Part shown: positions 1 through 8,357 of the stretch, one piece after another | Layout: the number at the start of each line of letters is the position of its first letter | How positions within the stretch are numbered: position 1 is the stretch's first letter | From: Terasakiella brassicae | GTDB taxonomy: Bacteria > Pseudomonadota > Alphaproteobacteria > Rhodospirillales > Terasakiellaceae | Assembly: GCF_014641495.1 (NCBI RefSeq) | Contig: NZ_BMHV01000003.1 | Coordinates: forward strand, 62,001 to 126,000 | Reading direction: 5' to 3' | DNA length: 64,000 nt | Position numbers and translations under genes: made by a program | The notes under the pieces: generated by a model | Database searches by the model: none | The model's input: the letters and a program-made list of their open reading frames with translations, nothing else | What the model was told of the DNA's origin: nothing

Positions 1-999
1 AATGTTGGCGCGTAAAATCGATAAAGGTAAGCGTAATGCCAATTCACCTGCCCCTAAAAGGTTTTCAAGGTGGGATGTTTCCTGTTTGTTGAGGAATTTG
101 ACCTGATCGACCGGGGGGGAGCTTAATTGCATCAACGGCGATATGGTTTCTGAAACACTGTCCAATGTTTCAGACAGAATATCCGGGTCGATTTCGCCTG
201 CCTCACGATTAGATCCGATGGTGCAGGCATAGTTCAGTGCCATAAGACTGCGGGCACTTTCCACTGCCTGAATGGCACGGATGAAGGTGGATAAAACACT
301 ATCAAATGTCTTGAAATCGACGCCTTTATCCTCATCGACGGAGGCCTCTTGCCAGAATTCTAAAATCATAGGGTCGTCAATCGCATCCACATCATCGGCG
401 CAAAAGGCGAGAATTTTACGAAATTTGCGTTGTGATTGGGCGGTGGGCAGATGTTCGCGCAAATAGGCATAGACAAGACGCGATAGGGCATTGGCGGCTT
501 CGGACACGGATTTGCGACTTAAATCACCGACGAGCATGGTTTGAAAAATATCATCAATATCGCAATATCCCAACGCGGTGAGTAAAAATTCCATCATGGC
601 CGACAAGACAGGCATGCGGCTGAACTGAATGGCAAAACCACCGTCACTATATTGAATTTGCAGACCATTGGTGTCGATGGTCAGCCGACCCCCGTCATAG
701 CTTTGCAGGGCGCAATGGCAATACTGGCGGAAATTGGTGCTATGGGCGGCTCCGCTATCCCAAAACAGGAATTCATAACGACCTTTTTGCGGGGAAAGAT
801 CATGGGCGCAGACAATCAGGTGGCACAATTCCATGATCGGTGTGGCGTAGGTGCGACAGACCACCATCTTGCCCAACTCGCGGCATACATTGGGGGGGAA
901 CTTGGGCTCGCCGTTGATTTCACTTTCCGATATTGTATGTAAAACAGCACTCAGTTCACTGCTTTTGCCTGATTCCAGCAATAATTCTTCTGATCCCAT
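1..999 (-). CDS. Hypothetical protein, C-terminus beyond left edge
   Basis: An uninterrupted minus-strand frame of 333 codons runs from an ATG at 999 off the left edge of the window, so the C-terminus is missing. A purine-rich AAGGAA lies upstream of the ATG. The visible protein has no signal peptide or membrane segment and looks cytoplasmic. It has a Cys-containing N-terminal half (pairs such as CRELGKMVVC and CHLIVC) followed by a helix-rich, acidic C-terminal half. I recognise no family or catalytic motif. Codon use matches its neighbours and no plus-strand frame competes convincingly. The gene to its right is about 190 bases away on the same strand and encodes a lipoprotein, which gives no functional hint. 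The gene is likely real; its function is unknown. Confidence 0.7.
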   Translation of the reverse strand, partial: MGSEELLLESGKSSELSAVLHTISESEINGEPKFPPNVCRELGKMVVCRTYATPIMELCHLIVCAHDLSPQKGRYEFLFWDSGAAHSTNFRQYCHCALQSYDGGRLTIDTNGLQIQYSDGGFAIQFSRMPVLSAMMEFLLTALGYCDIDDIFQTMLVGDLSRKSVSEAANALSRLVYAYLREHLPTAQSQRKFRKILAFCADDVDAIDDPMILEFWQEASVDEDKGVDFKTFDSVLSTFIRAIQAVESARSLMALNYACTIGSNREAGEIDPDILSETLDSVSETISPLMQLSSPPVDQVKFLNKQETSHLENLLGAGELALRLPLSILRANI

Positions 1000-1190
1000 A
1001 ACGGTCCGTTCCTTGAATGTCTTTTCGCTATTGTAGTGAAAAACATGCCTTGGTCTAGGTCTGGTCGTATTTTTAAGAATACTATGAAAGGATTAGGGCG
1101 ATTTTTTATTCGCACTCAACAGATTGCGTCCATTTCCCTTGACATGGTAAAGCGCGCACCCCGCACAGTGAAGAAGATTCATCCATGTTT

Positions 1191-1754
1191 TTACCAGCTT
1201 TGACCATTGCGGGGTCCAAAATCATCAAGGGATCGGTCTGCGGGATTGCCGCGTAGATCATCGGATAAATTTTCCCACTTGCCTTGTCCTTGTCTGCGAC
1301 CACGTTCGATCGGTTGTCTCGGCCAGTCAGGTTGCAGGTCGGAATCAAAATCGGGTTGACGGTCCCAGCGGTTAGAGATCAGATACCAAGGGATGTTGCG
1401 TTCACGACAGGCAATTGCGGTTCCATTGTACCAGTCTGAATTGACCATGACACTGTGACGAAACCGCCGACAATCGCGGTCCCGGCGATCACGGACATCA
1501 CCGGTGGGGCGAATGCGGGCACTGACACCTGCGTACCACCTTGTCGTTAAACCGTTTTCAGAAAAGAACAGGGCTTTTTCTATTTCGCTATTCATTTTTA
1601 CTTCGTCACGGACATCAAGATCCAGACCGGCCTCAGAAGACAGAATAGATCCGATATCGCTGCCCATAACTTCGCCGGGACGTAAAGGGCCGGTCGTTTG
1701 ACAGGCGCTGAGAAAAGCGACTGCTAAAAAGGGGAGAACAAGTTTTTTAATCAT
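1191..1754 (-). CDS. Lipoprotein, RT0821/Lpp0805 surface-protein-like
   Basis: Predicted outer-membrane or periplasm-facing lipoprotein of 187 residues. I chose the ATG at 1754 because GAGG stands 8 bases upstream and the protein then begins with a compact signal ending in the lipobox LSAC; an ATG at 1790 would add 12 residues. The mature part has the pattern seen in RT0821/Lpp0805-type surface proteins: a W-Y-A-G-V-S-A-R-I-R-P-T-G strand followed by DRDCRRF and a later GTAIACRE, giving two Cys that could pair. The last third is unusually rich in Arg, Asp, Pro and Gln (RQPIERGRRQGQGKW) and looks disordered. It is the last gene of a five-gene minus-strand run of exported proteins, 38 bases behind the transglycosylase. 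Family assignment is by pattern only. Confidence 0.7.
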   Translation of the reverse strand: MIKKLVLPFLAVAFLSACQTTGPLRPGEVMGSDIGSILSSEAGLDLDVRDEVKMNSEIEKALFFSENGLTTRWYAGVSARIRPTGDVRDRRDRDCRRFRHSVMVNSDWYNGTAIACRERNIPWYLISNRWDRQPDFDSDLQPDWPRQPIERGRRQGQGKWENLSDDLRGNPADRSLDDFGPRNGQSW

Positions 1755-1792
1755 CTTACAGACCTCGTCTTTGATATAGGCTTTTCGCATAG

Positions 1793-3010
1793 CTACGCAT
1801 CCCAGCTTGCGAAGGTTTTGGTGTCTTTGCTGACGCGACTTAAATAGGTTTTGGTTTCTGCATAGGGCAGATTTTCTTGCAGGTATTGATAAATTTGTTG
1901 GGCGTTCATTGTGTTTATTTTTTGAATGGCCGGTTTTAATTTCATTTTTCCGGTAAAGGCCTTTGCCACATTGCCGGGTCCGGTGTTGTAGGCGGAAATC
2001 ACAAGATATTGCCGGGCGAGGTCGTCTTTGACTTTGCCGAAATAACGGGTGTTGAGTAAATGCAGATAGGTGGCCCCCAACATAATATTTTTGTCCGGGT
2101 CATAAAGAACCTCCACGCTGGGAATGACCTGCTTGCCTTTTAAGTAGCTATAGGCCTCTTTCCCGCCACTGGTGGCGACCAGTTGCATCAAACCAAAGGC
2201 ATTGGCAGGCGAACGTGCGCGCGGGTTAAAAGCACTTTCATTTTTGATGACGGATAAAATCAACGAACGGGGCAATCCATATTTGGTTGCGACCTCTTCC
2301 ACAGGATCCTGCAAGGCTTGCGCACTTAAACGATCTCTGTCTGTGCGTAGGGGAAGGGTCAGTCGGGCGAGACTTGCCCGTTTTCCTTGGGGTAGGGCCA
2401 GTTCACGCGTCATAAATTTGGGTTGCGTGCGCGGTGCAATTATTTTGGATAGTTCGTAGCTGCGCTTACGCTCAGACTGTTGGGTCTGTGAAGGTTTATC
2501 CGCCTGCCATTGACGTTCAGGTCTATGTCGTGGGCGTTCTATGCGTTTGCGTGGTGTTTGTGTTGGCCAGTCGTCGCGAAAGGCAGATGTTTTTTCAATC
2601 AACTTGCGGCGAAGGGCAGCGCGTTCATTCAGTTGCTCGCTATCTTCCAATAAAAGATCCTGAAAGTCCCGCATCAGATCATTTTGAGTACGTTCAAACC
2701 CCTCAATCGACATTTCGCCTTTATCATAGTCAACGATAATGCGGGTTTTTCGGTCTTGACTATAGCCGACCCAAACTTTTGCATCGGGGAGTTGACGACT
2801 TTCCCCCCAGATATCAGCAAGTTCCTGATCGAGTTCTGCGACACCTTCGCGTACAGCCCGGTCAAAGGCTTGATCTGTCTTTTCAAATATTTCTTCGTAT
2901 TGGTTATCGATTTTATCCAGCCAGTCGTCTTGTGCACACAGTTGCTGGGACATCAGGAAACTTGCGGCACAACCGATAAACAACAGGCGATATGAAACAG
3001 ACTGAACCAT
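1793..3010 (-). CDS. MltC-like murein lytic transglycosylase
   Basis: Predicted periplasmic or outer-membrane lytic transglycosylase that cleaves the MurNAc-GlcNAc bond of peptidoglycan, 405 residues. Start: ATG at 3010, four bases after the stop of the upstream gene; a TTG at 3028 would overlap that gene. An N-terminal signal (MVQSVSYRLLFIGCAASF) is followed by a region resembling the MltC N-terminal DUF3393 domain (KVWVGYSQDRKTRIIVDYDKG near residues 78-98). A basic, Pro/Gln-rich linker follows. The C-terminal SLT domain (from about residue 235) carries the catalytic Glu near 258 in IKNESAFNPRARSPANAFGL, plus the downstream GLMQL and AYNTGPGNV motifs. No lipobox is evident, unlike E. coli MltC. 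It sits among envelope proteins, which suggests opening the wall for an envelope structure. Confidence 0.85.
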   Translation of the reverse strand: MVQSVSYRLLFIGCAASFLMSQQLCAQDDWLDKIDNQYEEIFEKTDQAFDRAVREGVAELDQELADIWGESRQLPDAKVWVGYSQDRKTRIIVDYDKGEMSIEGFERTQNDLMRDFQDLLLEDSEQLNERAALRRKLIEKTSAFRDDWPTQTPRKRIERPRHRPERQWQADKPSQTQQSERKRSYELSKIIAPRTQPKFMTRELALPQGKRASLARLTLPLRTDRDRLSAQALQDPVEEVATKYGLPRSLILSVIKNESAFNPRARSPANAFGLMQLVATSGGKEAYSYLKGKQVIPSVEVLYDPDKNIMLGATYLHLLNTRYFGKVKDDLARQYLVISAYNTGPGNVAKAFTGKMKLKPAIQKINTMNAQQIYQYLQENLPYAETKTYLSRVSKDTKTFASWDA

Positions 3011-3014
3011 CGGC

Positions 3015-3857
3015 TTAATCCAGTGCAACGATCAGGTGGCCTTGTTTCAAAGCGTCCAAGGCGTTGATTTTTTGACCATCGGCTTCAGAAAGAACAATTC
3101 GATTATCAGGGGAGACACCAACGGCTTTGATGATTAACGGGTTTGACCCGCTGACGGACATTTTTTTTGCTTTGGCAATATCTTTGGCATAATGGATCAA
3201 ACCGGTATGGGCGGTAATCTCAGCATCAACACTGTCTTGCGAATAGATCGTTTTGTCTTTTTCGTCGATAATTTCCGGGGCAAGGGCGGGAAGATAAAGC
3301 GCCTGTTCCAAATCAATGATGACGGAGGTGGTTTCATTGTTGGAAGAAACCGGTTTTGAAGACGGATTTGTTTTTTGGGGTAAGTTGAGAGTAGCACCCG
3401 TCAGGTTTTGCGTGGTGGCCTGACAGGTTGGTGTGATGCAAACACGTAAAGTGACTTCGGCCAGAACGGTTTCACCCCGGCGGGATGTTTTGTCTTCATG
3501 CCACGAGACCTGTTCGGCAATTTGACGCGCACCGCGCAAGGTACCTTTAATCCGGGTGGCTGCCCGTGTATCGCCCCGGCCCAAGGTGGCGATGGTGGTC
3601 AGTCCCGTCAGGCGAATCCCCTTGATGATTTCCAGCAGGCGGGCTTGTGCGGTTGTTCGCGCTGCCTGTTTGGCCATCAGTTCTTCCTGCACACGGTTTC
3701 CCATGTAACGTGATGTGCCTTGCCCGGTGGCTTCGACATAACCGTTTGTCCAATCCGTCAGGCCGTCAGGTGTCGCTTCTTGCCAACCGTCCTGCGCATG
3801 GGCAGTCGTATAAATTCCCAAGCAGAGGATTGCTGTAATTAGAAAAGATACTTTCAA
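3015..3857 (-). CDS. LPP20-like exported protein (FlgP-like N-terminal domain)
   Basis: Exported 280-residue protein with a clear Sec signal (MKVSFLITAILCLGIYTTAHA). The N-terminal half matches the LPP20/FlgP pattern: NGYVEATGQG followed by a long Ala/Arg-rich helix (AKQAARTTAQARLLEIIKGI), then strands with VLAEVTLRVCI. The C-terminal half is a Thr/Ser/Asn-rich linker and a domain containing SVSGSNPLIIKAVGVSPDNRIVLSEADG that I cannot assign. No lipobox is seen. It is directly upstream of the MltC-like gene (gap of 4 bases, probably translationally linked) and 105 bases downstream of the next envelope gene. In vibrios LPP20-domain FlgP forms outer-membrane-associated flagellar rings; that role here is only inference, because no flagellar gene is in view. 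Confidence 0.7.
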   Translation of the reverse strand: MKVSFLITAILCLGIYTTAHAQDGWQEATPDGLTDWTNGYVEATGQGTSRYMGNRVQEELMAKQAARTTAQARLLEIIKGIRLTGLTTIATLGRGDTRAATRIKGTLRGARQIAEQVSWHEDKTSRRGETVLAEVTLRVCITPTCQATTQNLTGATLNLPQKTNPSSKPVSSNNETTSVIIDLEQALYLPALAPEIIDEKDKTIYSQDSVDAEITAHTGLIHYAKDIAKAKKMSVSGSNPLIIKAVGVSPDNRIVLSEADGQKINALDALKQGHLIVALD

Positions 3858-3962
3858 GATCTCGCCCTCATTTTTATATGTATGTTCGGTCTATGAAAGG
3901 GGGTGAACGGTTTTGTGAAGACGGTCATAAATTATAAAAAATGACCGCCTTGCTAAAGAACG

Positions 3963-4952
3963 CTACCACTTATCGCCATCGTTGTAGTAACGGCTGCGGC
4001 GTTTGTTCACTTTGGAAATGGTGAACTCTTTCCCCTGATAGGTCACACGGCCCGGCATGCCGAGATACTCAAGCGCACGCACGAGATTGCGTTTGAGTTT
4101 TCCGGTATGAAGACGGGTTTTATAGACATATTCGTGGGTTCGACCGAACGTAGCCGCCGGGCGGTGGTCGATATAACAGGAGAACTTGGCAAGAATGACA
4201 TCTTCCATATCCAGCATTTCCTGTTCGGTGAAATTGCGGAAATTCATAAAGACATCCTGTGCGCGCCCCCGGCAACCATCATTGCCTGCACGGCGGGCAA
4301 CCGGTGTGCCACCATTTTGTGAGGCCTTATCGTCTGTGGCAAAATCATCATCTTGGTCGTTGTAACCGTAATCAACTTCGTCCCCGAGTTTTTGAACCAG
4401 AACATCAGCGACATCACGGGCCAGCAGGCGGGCATTATTGCCGACGGTTTCCAGAATGCATTCCCGGTTACAGTTGACCGGTGCGCGAAAATTGCGGGGA
4501 GACGCAATTTCAAAATTTCCGAGGCGGCGACCGGAATGAACATCTAGAAGGCGACCAGACAGACGGGTGCGGACCTTGGTGGTGTAATCCAGCCGTTCTG
4601 CGCTGGCGTAAATTTCAAATAAGACGACAATATCAATGGGCGGGCGTTTTACAGCGCGCGCGATATCAATCAGTTCCGCGTCACTGCGCCGGGAGCGGCC
4701 TTGTGCAAAATCATCCAATGTAATGGCTGTTTCGTCATAGACGTCGAAACCGTCCATATTCATGGTTTCACTGAGTTCATTTAAAACACGACGAAAGACG
4801 CGGCTGTCGCGTGGCACAGCGTCCATATCGCCATCTTCACCCATAATCATCAAGTAGGGAAGTTCGGCGGCTTGTGCAGCAGGTAAGCGCATGCCAAAAA
4901 GAGTGAAGATAGCCAATGCCATCATTAAAAGTGGTTGTGTGAAACGTGTCAT
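3963..4952 (-). CDS. Exported protein of unknown function (TolB/CsgG-like features)
   Basis: 329-residue protein with a Sec-type signal (hydrophobic core MALAIFTLFGM, cleavage probable after AAQA). A central region (PIDIVVLFEIYASAERLD... LSGRLLDVHSGRRLGNFEI) resembles the strand-helix pattern of TolB-amino-terminal/CsgG-like domains, which recur in outer-membrane assembly proteins. Two Cys (VNCNRECI) may form a disulfide. The C-terminal part has another Cys pair (DGCRGRAQDVF ... FSCYIDHRP) and ends with a basic, Tyr-rich tail (NKRRSRYYNDGDKW). It lies 26 bases downstream of the FlgT-like gene and is probably co-transcribed with it. I do not recognise the family; the function could be periplasmic scaffolding. 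Confidence 0.65.
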   Translation of the reverse strand: MTRFTQPLLMMALAIFTLFGMRLPAAQAAELPYLMIMGEDGDMDAVPRDSRVFRRVLNELSETMNMDGFDVYDETAITLDDFAQGRSRRSDAELIDIARAVKRPPIDIVVLFEIYASAERLDYTTKVRTRLSGRLLDVHSGRRLGNFEIASPRNFRAPVNCNRECILETVGNNARLLARDVADVLVQKLGDEVDYGYNDQDDDFATDDKASQNGGTPVARRAGNDGCRGRAQDVFMNFRNFTEQEMLDMEDVILAKFSCYIDHRPAATFGRTHEYVYKTRLHTGKLKRNLVRALEYLGMPGRVTYQGKEFTISKVNKRRSRYYNDGDKW

Positions 4953-4978
4953 GTTTATCCCCTGAACATACAGATAAA

Positions 4979-6106
4979 TTATTCAAACATCGGGTCGTTA
5001 AAACGATAGGTCAGTTGCCGGTTTCGGACTTTGAAATCGAAAGGGATATCGCGATTATGTAAAAGGGCGGATATCTCTGTATTCAAGGCACCGGGTTTTA
5101 ATAAAGACCAATAGGAAAGGCTGAGAGCATTTTTTTTCTGATAAGTGACTTTATGGCGAACATAACCGTTTAAATTGGTTAAATCGGTTGCCAGAAATTC
5201 TATGAGTTTGGGATCGAAGCGTTGAAAACTGATCCGGTAATCCTGACCATCGTCATAGACTTCTTTTTGAAGGACATCGACAAGGGTGGCCCCGATTTGG
5301 GCGCTGGGGCCGTAAATATGTTCTCTGGCCTGCAAAATAATGGCATTTCGATCGTTTTGGGTGTCTCTGGTCCAATCGGTCATTGCAAAGTCGGTTTCGC
5401 GTTTGTCGATGGAACGACCATTGGCAACATCCACGCTTTCAAGGCGCAGGGTATAAGGCGCCTTTTGCCCTTTTAGCAATTCTACGAAAATAATAAAATC
5501 GGCACCGGATTTTTTGGCCCGTTTGAGATTGTTTTTACGATCTGTAAAACGATAGGTGTTGCGATCTTGAAGGCGGATGGCTTCACTGTCGAGAATCTGG
5601 AAACGGAAATCATCGCGTAATGTGGTTTCCACCGCTTCGCTTAAAATACGAAACTCATCGCTCAGGCTTGAAATCGCATCAAAATCATCATCTTGGGCTG
5701 CCACCAAAACACGCGGATGAGATGCCATTTTCATTAAGGTTGCAAGGGCTGTTGCGCTGTCTTCAATGTTCTGCTCATCGATTGTCGCATCAATTGTGAT
5801 GTTGAACATCCCTTGTGCGGTGCTGTCTTCTTTTAGAATTTTGTAGCTGCTTACAAAACCACGCGTATGTGTCAGGATTTGCTGGCGCACGATCTGGAAA
5901 TTTTCAACCAGCGTATTGCTTTGCAGATTTGTTCCCAAACTCATCTCAACAGCTTGGCGCAAAGCGTTGTTTAACGCTTGTCGCTTGTTAATCCCTTGGG
6001 CACTGACTTCAACGCCGTGTGCAATCTGAGGGGATAGAAAAAGTAAAAAGCTGATGAGGGAGAGAGAAAAAAGAAAATCACGCATTGTATAGAAACCTGT
6101 CTTCAT
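4979..6106 (-). CDS. FlgT-N/TolB-N-like exported protein
   Basis: 375-residue exported protein that begins the minus-strand envelope cluster. After a signal peptide (FLFSLSLISFLLFLSPQIAHG), residues about 30-120 follow the FlgT N-terminal pattern: VEVSAQGINKRQALNNALRQ, then SLGTNLQSNTLVEN and THTRGFVSSYKIL. A TolB-N-like part comes next (PRVLVAAQDDD... AKKSGADFIIFVELLKG ... RLESVDVANGRSI). The C-terminal domain is unassigned. ATG at 6106 and ATG at 6085 are both possible starts; neither has a strong Shine-Dalgarno, and both keep the signal. In vibrios FlgT belongs to the H ring of the flagellar basal body, but similar domains occur in other outer-membrane proteins. With the LPP20-like and MltC-like neighbours this may be one envelope-spanning assembly. 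Confidence 0.65.
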   Translation of the reverse strand: MKTGFYTMRDFLFSLSLISFLLFLSPQIAHGVEVSAQGINKRQALNNALRQAVEMSLGTNLQSNTLVENFQIVRQQILTHTRGFVSSYKILKEDSTAQGMFNITIDATIDEQNIEDSATALATLMKMASHPRVLVAAQDDDFDAISSLSDEFRILSEAVETTLRDDFRFQILDSEAIRLQDRNTYRFTDRKNNLKRAKKSGADFIIFVELLKGQKAPYTLRLESVDVANGRSIDKRETDFAMTDWTRDTQNDRNAIILQAREHIYGPSAQIGATLVDVLQKEVYDDGQDYRISFQRFDPKLIEFLATDLTNLNGYVRHKVTYQKKNALSLSYWSLLKPGALNTEISALLHNRDIPFDFKVRNRQLTYRFNDPMFE

Positions 6107-6247
6107 TGTGCTGTCTTACATCGCGTGTTGTTTTATGGAAAGGCTAGAAAGAAAAAATACTTACGGACATTATCATTTATATATACACGTTTAAAGCTAT
6201 CTTTACTGTCTTTTGATTGTTTTGTTGCGCCTCAATTCGGAATAATA

Positions 6248-6286
6248 AAAAAAGCCGTAAAGGTAAATCCCTTTACGGCTTTTTGA
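6248..6286. terminator. Bidirectional rho-independent terminator
   Basis: The stem AAAGCCGTAAAG / CTTTACGGCTTT is a perfect 12-bp inverted repeat with an 8-base loop (GTAAATCC). It is flanked by A-runs on the left and T-runs on the right, so it can work in both directions. It lies just beyond the stop of the cytochrome c gene at 6318 on the minus strand. Confidence 0.85.
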
Positions 6287-6317
6287 TCAAAAAAACGCAA
6301 ATAAGGCGTTTGATGGC

Positions 6318-6716
6318 TTACATGTTTGCTTTCAAGTAAGCGATCACGTCTTTGCGGTCTTGTTCTTTTTTCAGTTTGAAAGTCATTTTGGATTTAACTT
6401 TCTCACCGGCTTTGTCAGACAGGTATTTGGACGGGTCCAAGAGGTATTCCATCAGGGCCGCATCGTCCCAAGACAGTTGGCCAGCCGCAGCCAAGTAACC
6501 TTTGGAGTATTTGTAACCTTCAGCAGCGCCGCCGGCACGGCCGAATGCACCAAACAGGTTTGGACCTACTTTATGTTTGCCGCCTTGTTCGATGGTGTGG
6601 CAAGACTTGCATTTTTTAAATACTTGCTCGCCTTTTTCTGCGTCGCCGTCTGCCAGTGCAGAACCGCTTGCAAAAGCCACCATGCCGGCAACGGCCAGAG
6701 CCAGAACTTTACGCAT
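6318..6716 (-). CDS. Class I c-type cytochrome, periplasmic
   Basis: Small soluble electron carrier of 132 residues. Start: ATG at 6716, preceded by AGGAG 6 bases upstream; a longer upstream reading is rejected because it would place 30 charged residues before the signal peptide. The Sec signal ([22 protein letters not shown]) is followed by the haem site CKSCH and [15 protein letters not shown], typical of mitochondrial-like cytochrome c/c2/c-550. The distal Met ligand is the SKMTF methionine near residue 111. Length after cleavage, about 110 residues, is normal for the family. It stands alone, with its own terminator downstream, so it is probably a monocistronic electron shuttle between a bc1 complex and an oxidase or reductase. 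Confidence 0.93.
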   Translation of the reverse strand: MRKVLALAVAGMVAFASGSALADGDAEKGEQVFKKCKSCHTIEQGGKHKVGPNLFGAFGRAGGAAEGYKYSKGYLAAAGQLSWDDAALMEYLLDPSKYLSDKAGEKVKSKMTFKLKKEQDRKDVIAYLKANM

Positions 6717-7022
6717 ACTTAATTCTCCTAAGCTTAGAATTCTGTGAATCGATCGGCGATATATTATCAATCCGTTCGGGTTTGGCAATAGTTTAAAAAC
6801 GTCCAACTTGAAGTTTTTATAAAAATAACAAAGAGGATGTGGAGATCTCTAACTGATTGTTTATAAAAGATTCCAGTGAACCGTTTCTGCTCTCTTCAGG
6901 GTTATGGAGAGAGCAGAGCATCATTTTGAATGAAAAAATGCAAAAAAACGGTTTTTTTGCACTTACTGCAAAAAGAAGATATTGGATTCGTTTCCTTTCC
7001 TTTATCGCGGTCTTGGCGGTGT
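6717..7022. other. Intergenic region with a 9-bp hairpin
   Basis: 306 bases with no convincing gene. It should hold the promoter of the cytochrome c gene (minus strand). At 6887-6916 there is a perfect inverted repeat CTGCTCTCT / AGAGAGCAG with a 12-base loop. It has no T-run on either side, so it is not a textbook terminator, although it lies about 110 bases past the stop of the minus-strand gene at 7023. A 92-codon plus-strand frame from 6857 overlaps the end of that gene and is discounted. Confidence 0.5.
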
Positions 7023-8195
7023 TTAAAAATCAGAGGGATCATCTTTTAGCTGGCTCATTTCCTGCCATGTCTTCCTGTTTTTCAAAAAGATATTCAGGCT
7101 TTCCCAGACTTCCAGAACGCTTTGATCTTTTCTGACTTCTTCTGCCAGAACCTGTTCCCATGCTTGTTTAAGCGGGTCCAATATATAGCTGGGCATACGT
7201 TTGAGTCTGACGTCTTGTTTGATAAGGTCGCTTAAGCCTTTGAATTGTTCTTGCGGGGCTTTTGCCAGTTCAATCGCGCTCCGTTGATCACAAGATGTTT
7301 TCAAAAGGGATTGACGTTCCTGATCCAATTGTTTCCAGGCACGGGTATTGATCAACAATAAGAGGGGTTGCCCCTGATTTTGCCAACCGGGGAAATAATA
7401 GTTTTTGGCGTAGCGGCTGTAGCCCGATTTCGCATCTTGTGACGGGGCGGAAAAAATGGCCCCGTCCAGTTGCCCCTGATCGAAAGCGTTCGGGACTTCT
7501 TCGGCCGAGATTGCGTTTACTTTTGCACCGGCCTTTGCCCAGACTTTTGCGCCCAAACCTGTGACACGGATGCGTAGCTCTTTGATTTGTTCTGCATTGT
7601 GCAATTCGTTGACAAACCAGCCTGAGGCCTCAGGCGGAAGGTACCCGCAGACGAGAGCTGTCACATTGTGCTTGGCGAAAATGTTTTTAAGCTTGAGGGT
7701 GCCGTTTCCGACCTGCAACCAGGCCATCATATCGGCAGCATTCGGGCCGAAGGGAAGTGCTGAAAACAGTGAAAGGGCGGGTTCTTTATCGGCGGCAATC
7801 TCTGCGGTGGAAAACAGGGCGTCAATCCGGCCTGATGCAATGGCGTTAAACAACCGGTCTGCGCCAATGACATCTTTGGCGGGCAGGATCGGTAAAATCA
7901 TCTTATCACCGGACAGCAGGGCCAGTTGTTTAGAGAACTTTTGTGCCTGTGCACTTACATTGGGATGATCAGATGGAAACGGCGGGGCAGAGCGCCAGTG
8001 GATTGCATCCCCGTCTTGCAAGGCGGATAAGACAACGGGAGCTTCTTTGTTATCCCCGGTCAGTTCACGGTCTTTCAAAACGGCCTTGGAGGCCGTGTGG
8101 CTTTTAATTTGGGGTGTCAGAACCGTTACGCCGAGAATGACGCCAACGACCAGACCGATAACAAGACCGATGACTATGTGACGCATTTCCCTCAT
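7023..8195 (-). CDS. Membrane-anchored DctP-type (TRAP) substrate-binding protein, orphan
   Basis: 390-residue protein with the fold signature of TRAP-transporter DctP/TakP binding proteins but an uncleaved-looking N-terminal membrane anchor (residues 6-27: IVIGLVIGLVVGVILGVTV) in place of a normal signal. Motifs shared with the DctP at 18693 include SALPFGPNAADMMAWL, PPEASGWF, LRIRVTGLGAKV and NYYFPGWQNQG. The Arg in RIRVTG is the usual carboxylate-binding residue. The DATEF-type motif of the paralogue reads DGAIFS here, so a ligand residue differs. No DctQ or DctM lies next to it. ATG at 8195 or 8186 could start it; the latter has GAGGG close by. Likely a paralogue used for sensing or delivery to the distant TRAP permease (inference). 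Confidence 0.8.
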   Translation of the reverse strand: MREMRHIVIGLVIGLVVGVILGVTVLTPQIKSHTASKAVLKDRELTGDNKEAPVVLSALQDGDAIHWRSAPPFPSDHPNVSAQAQKFSKQLALLSGDKMILPILPAKDVIGADRLFNAIASGRIDALFSTAEIAADKEPALSLFSALPFGPNAADMMAWLQVGNGTLKLKNIFAKHNVTALVCGYLPPEASGWFVNELHNAEQIKELRIRVTGLGAKVWAKAGAKVNAISAEEVPNAFDQGQLDGAIFSAPSQDAKSGYSRYAKNYYFPGWQNQGQPLLLLINTRAWKQLDQERQSLLKTSCDQRSAIELAKAPQEQFKGLSDLIKQDVRLKRMPSYILDPLKQAWEQVLAEEVRKDQSVLEVWESLNIFLKNRKTWQEMSQLKDDPSDF

Positions 8196-8357
8196 CCACT
8201 TTATGCGTTGGTGAAACCCGTATCGGGAATCTAGGGTTAAGAAACTAGTTCAAACAATAAAAAACAGCAAGCACTTGCAATTTTCATCACTTGTACCAAA
8301 CTGCTGTTAGAGTGGTTCTAATTTATTAAATAGCTTTTATATTTTATGGAGAATGCC

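Noticed and set aside
652-1036. Two short plus-strand frames
   Set aside because: They lie antisense to the long uninterrupted minus-strand frame 1-999, which has better coding character.
6857-7135. 92-codon plus-strand frame
   Set aside because: It overlaps the 3' end of the DctP-like gene on the other strand, has no good ribosome site and its product is compositionally odd.
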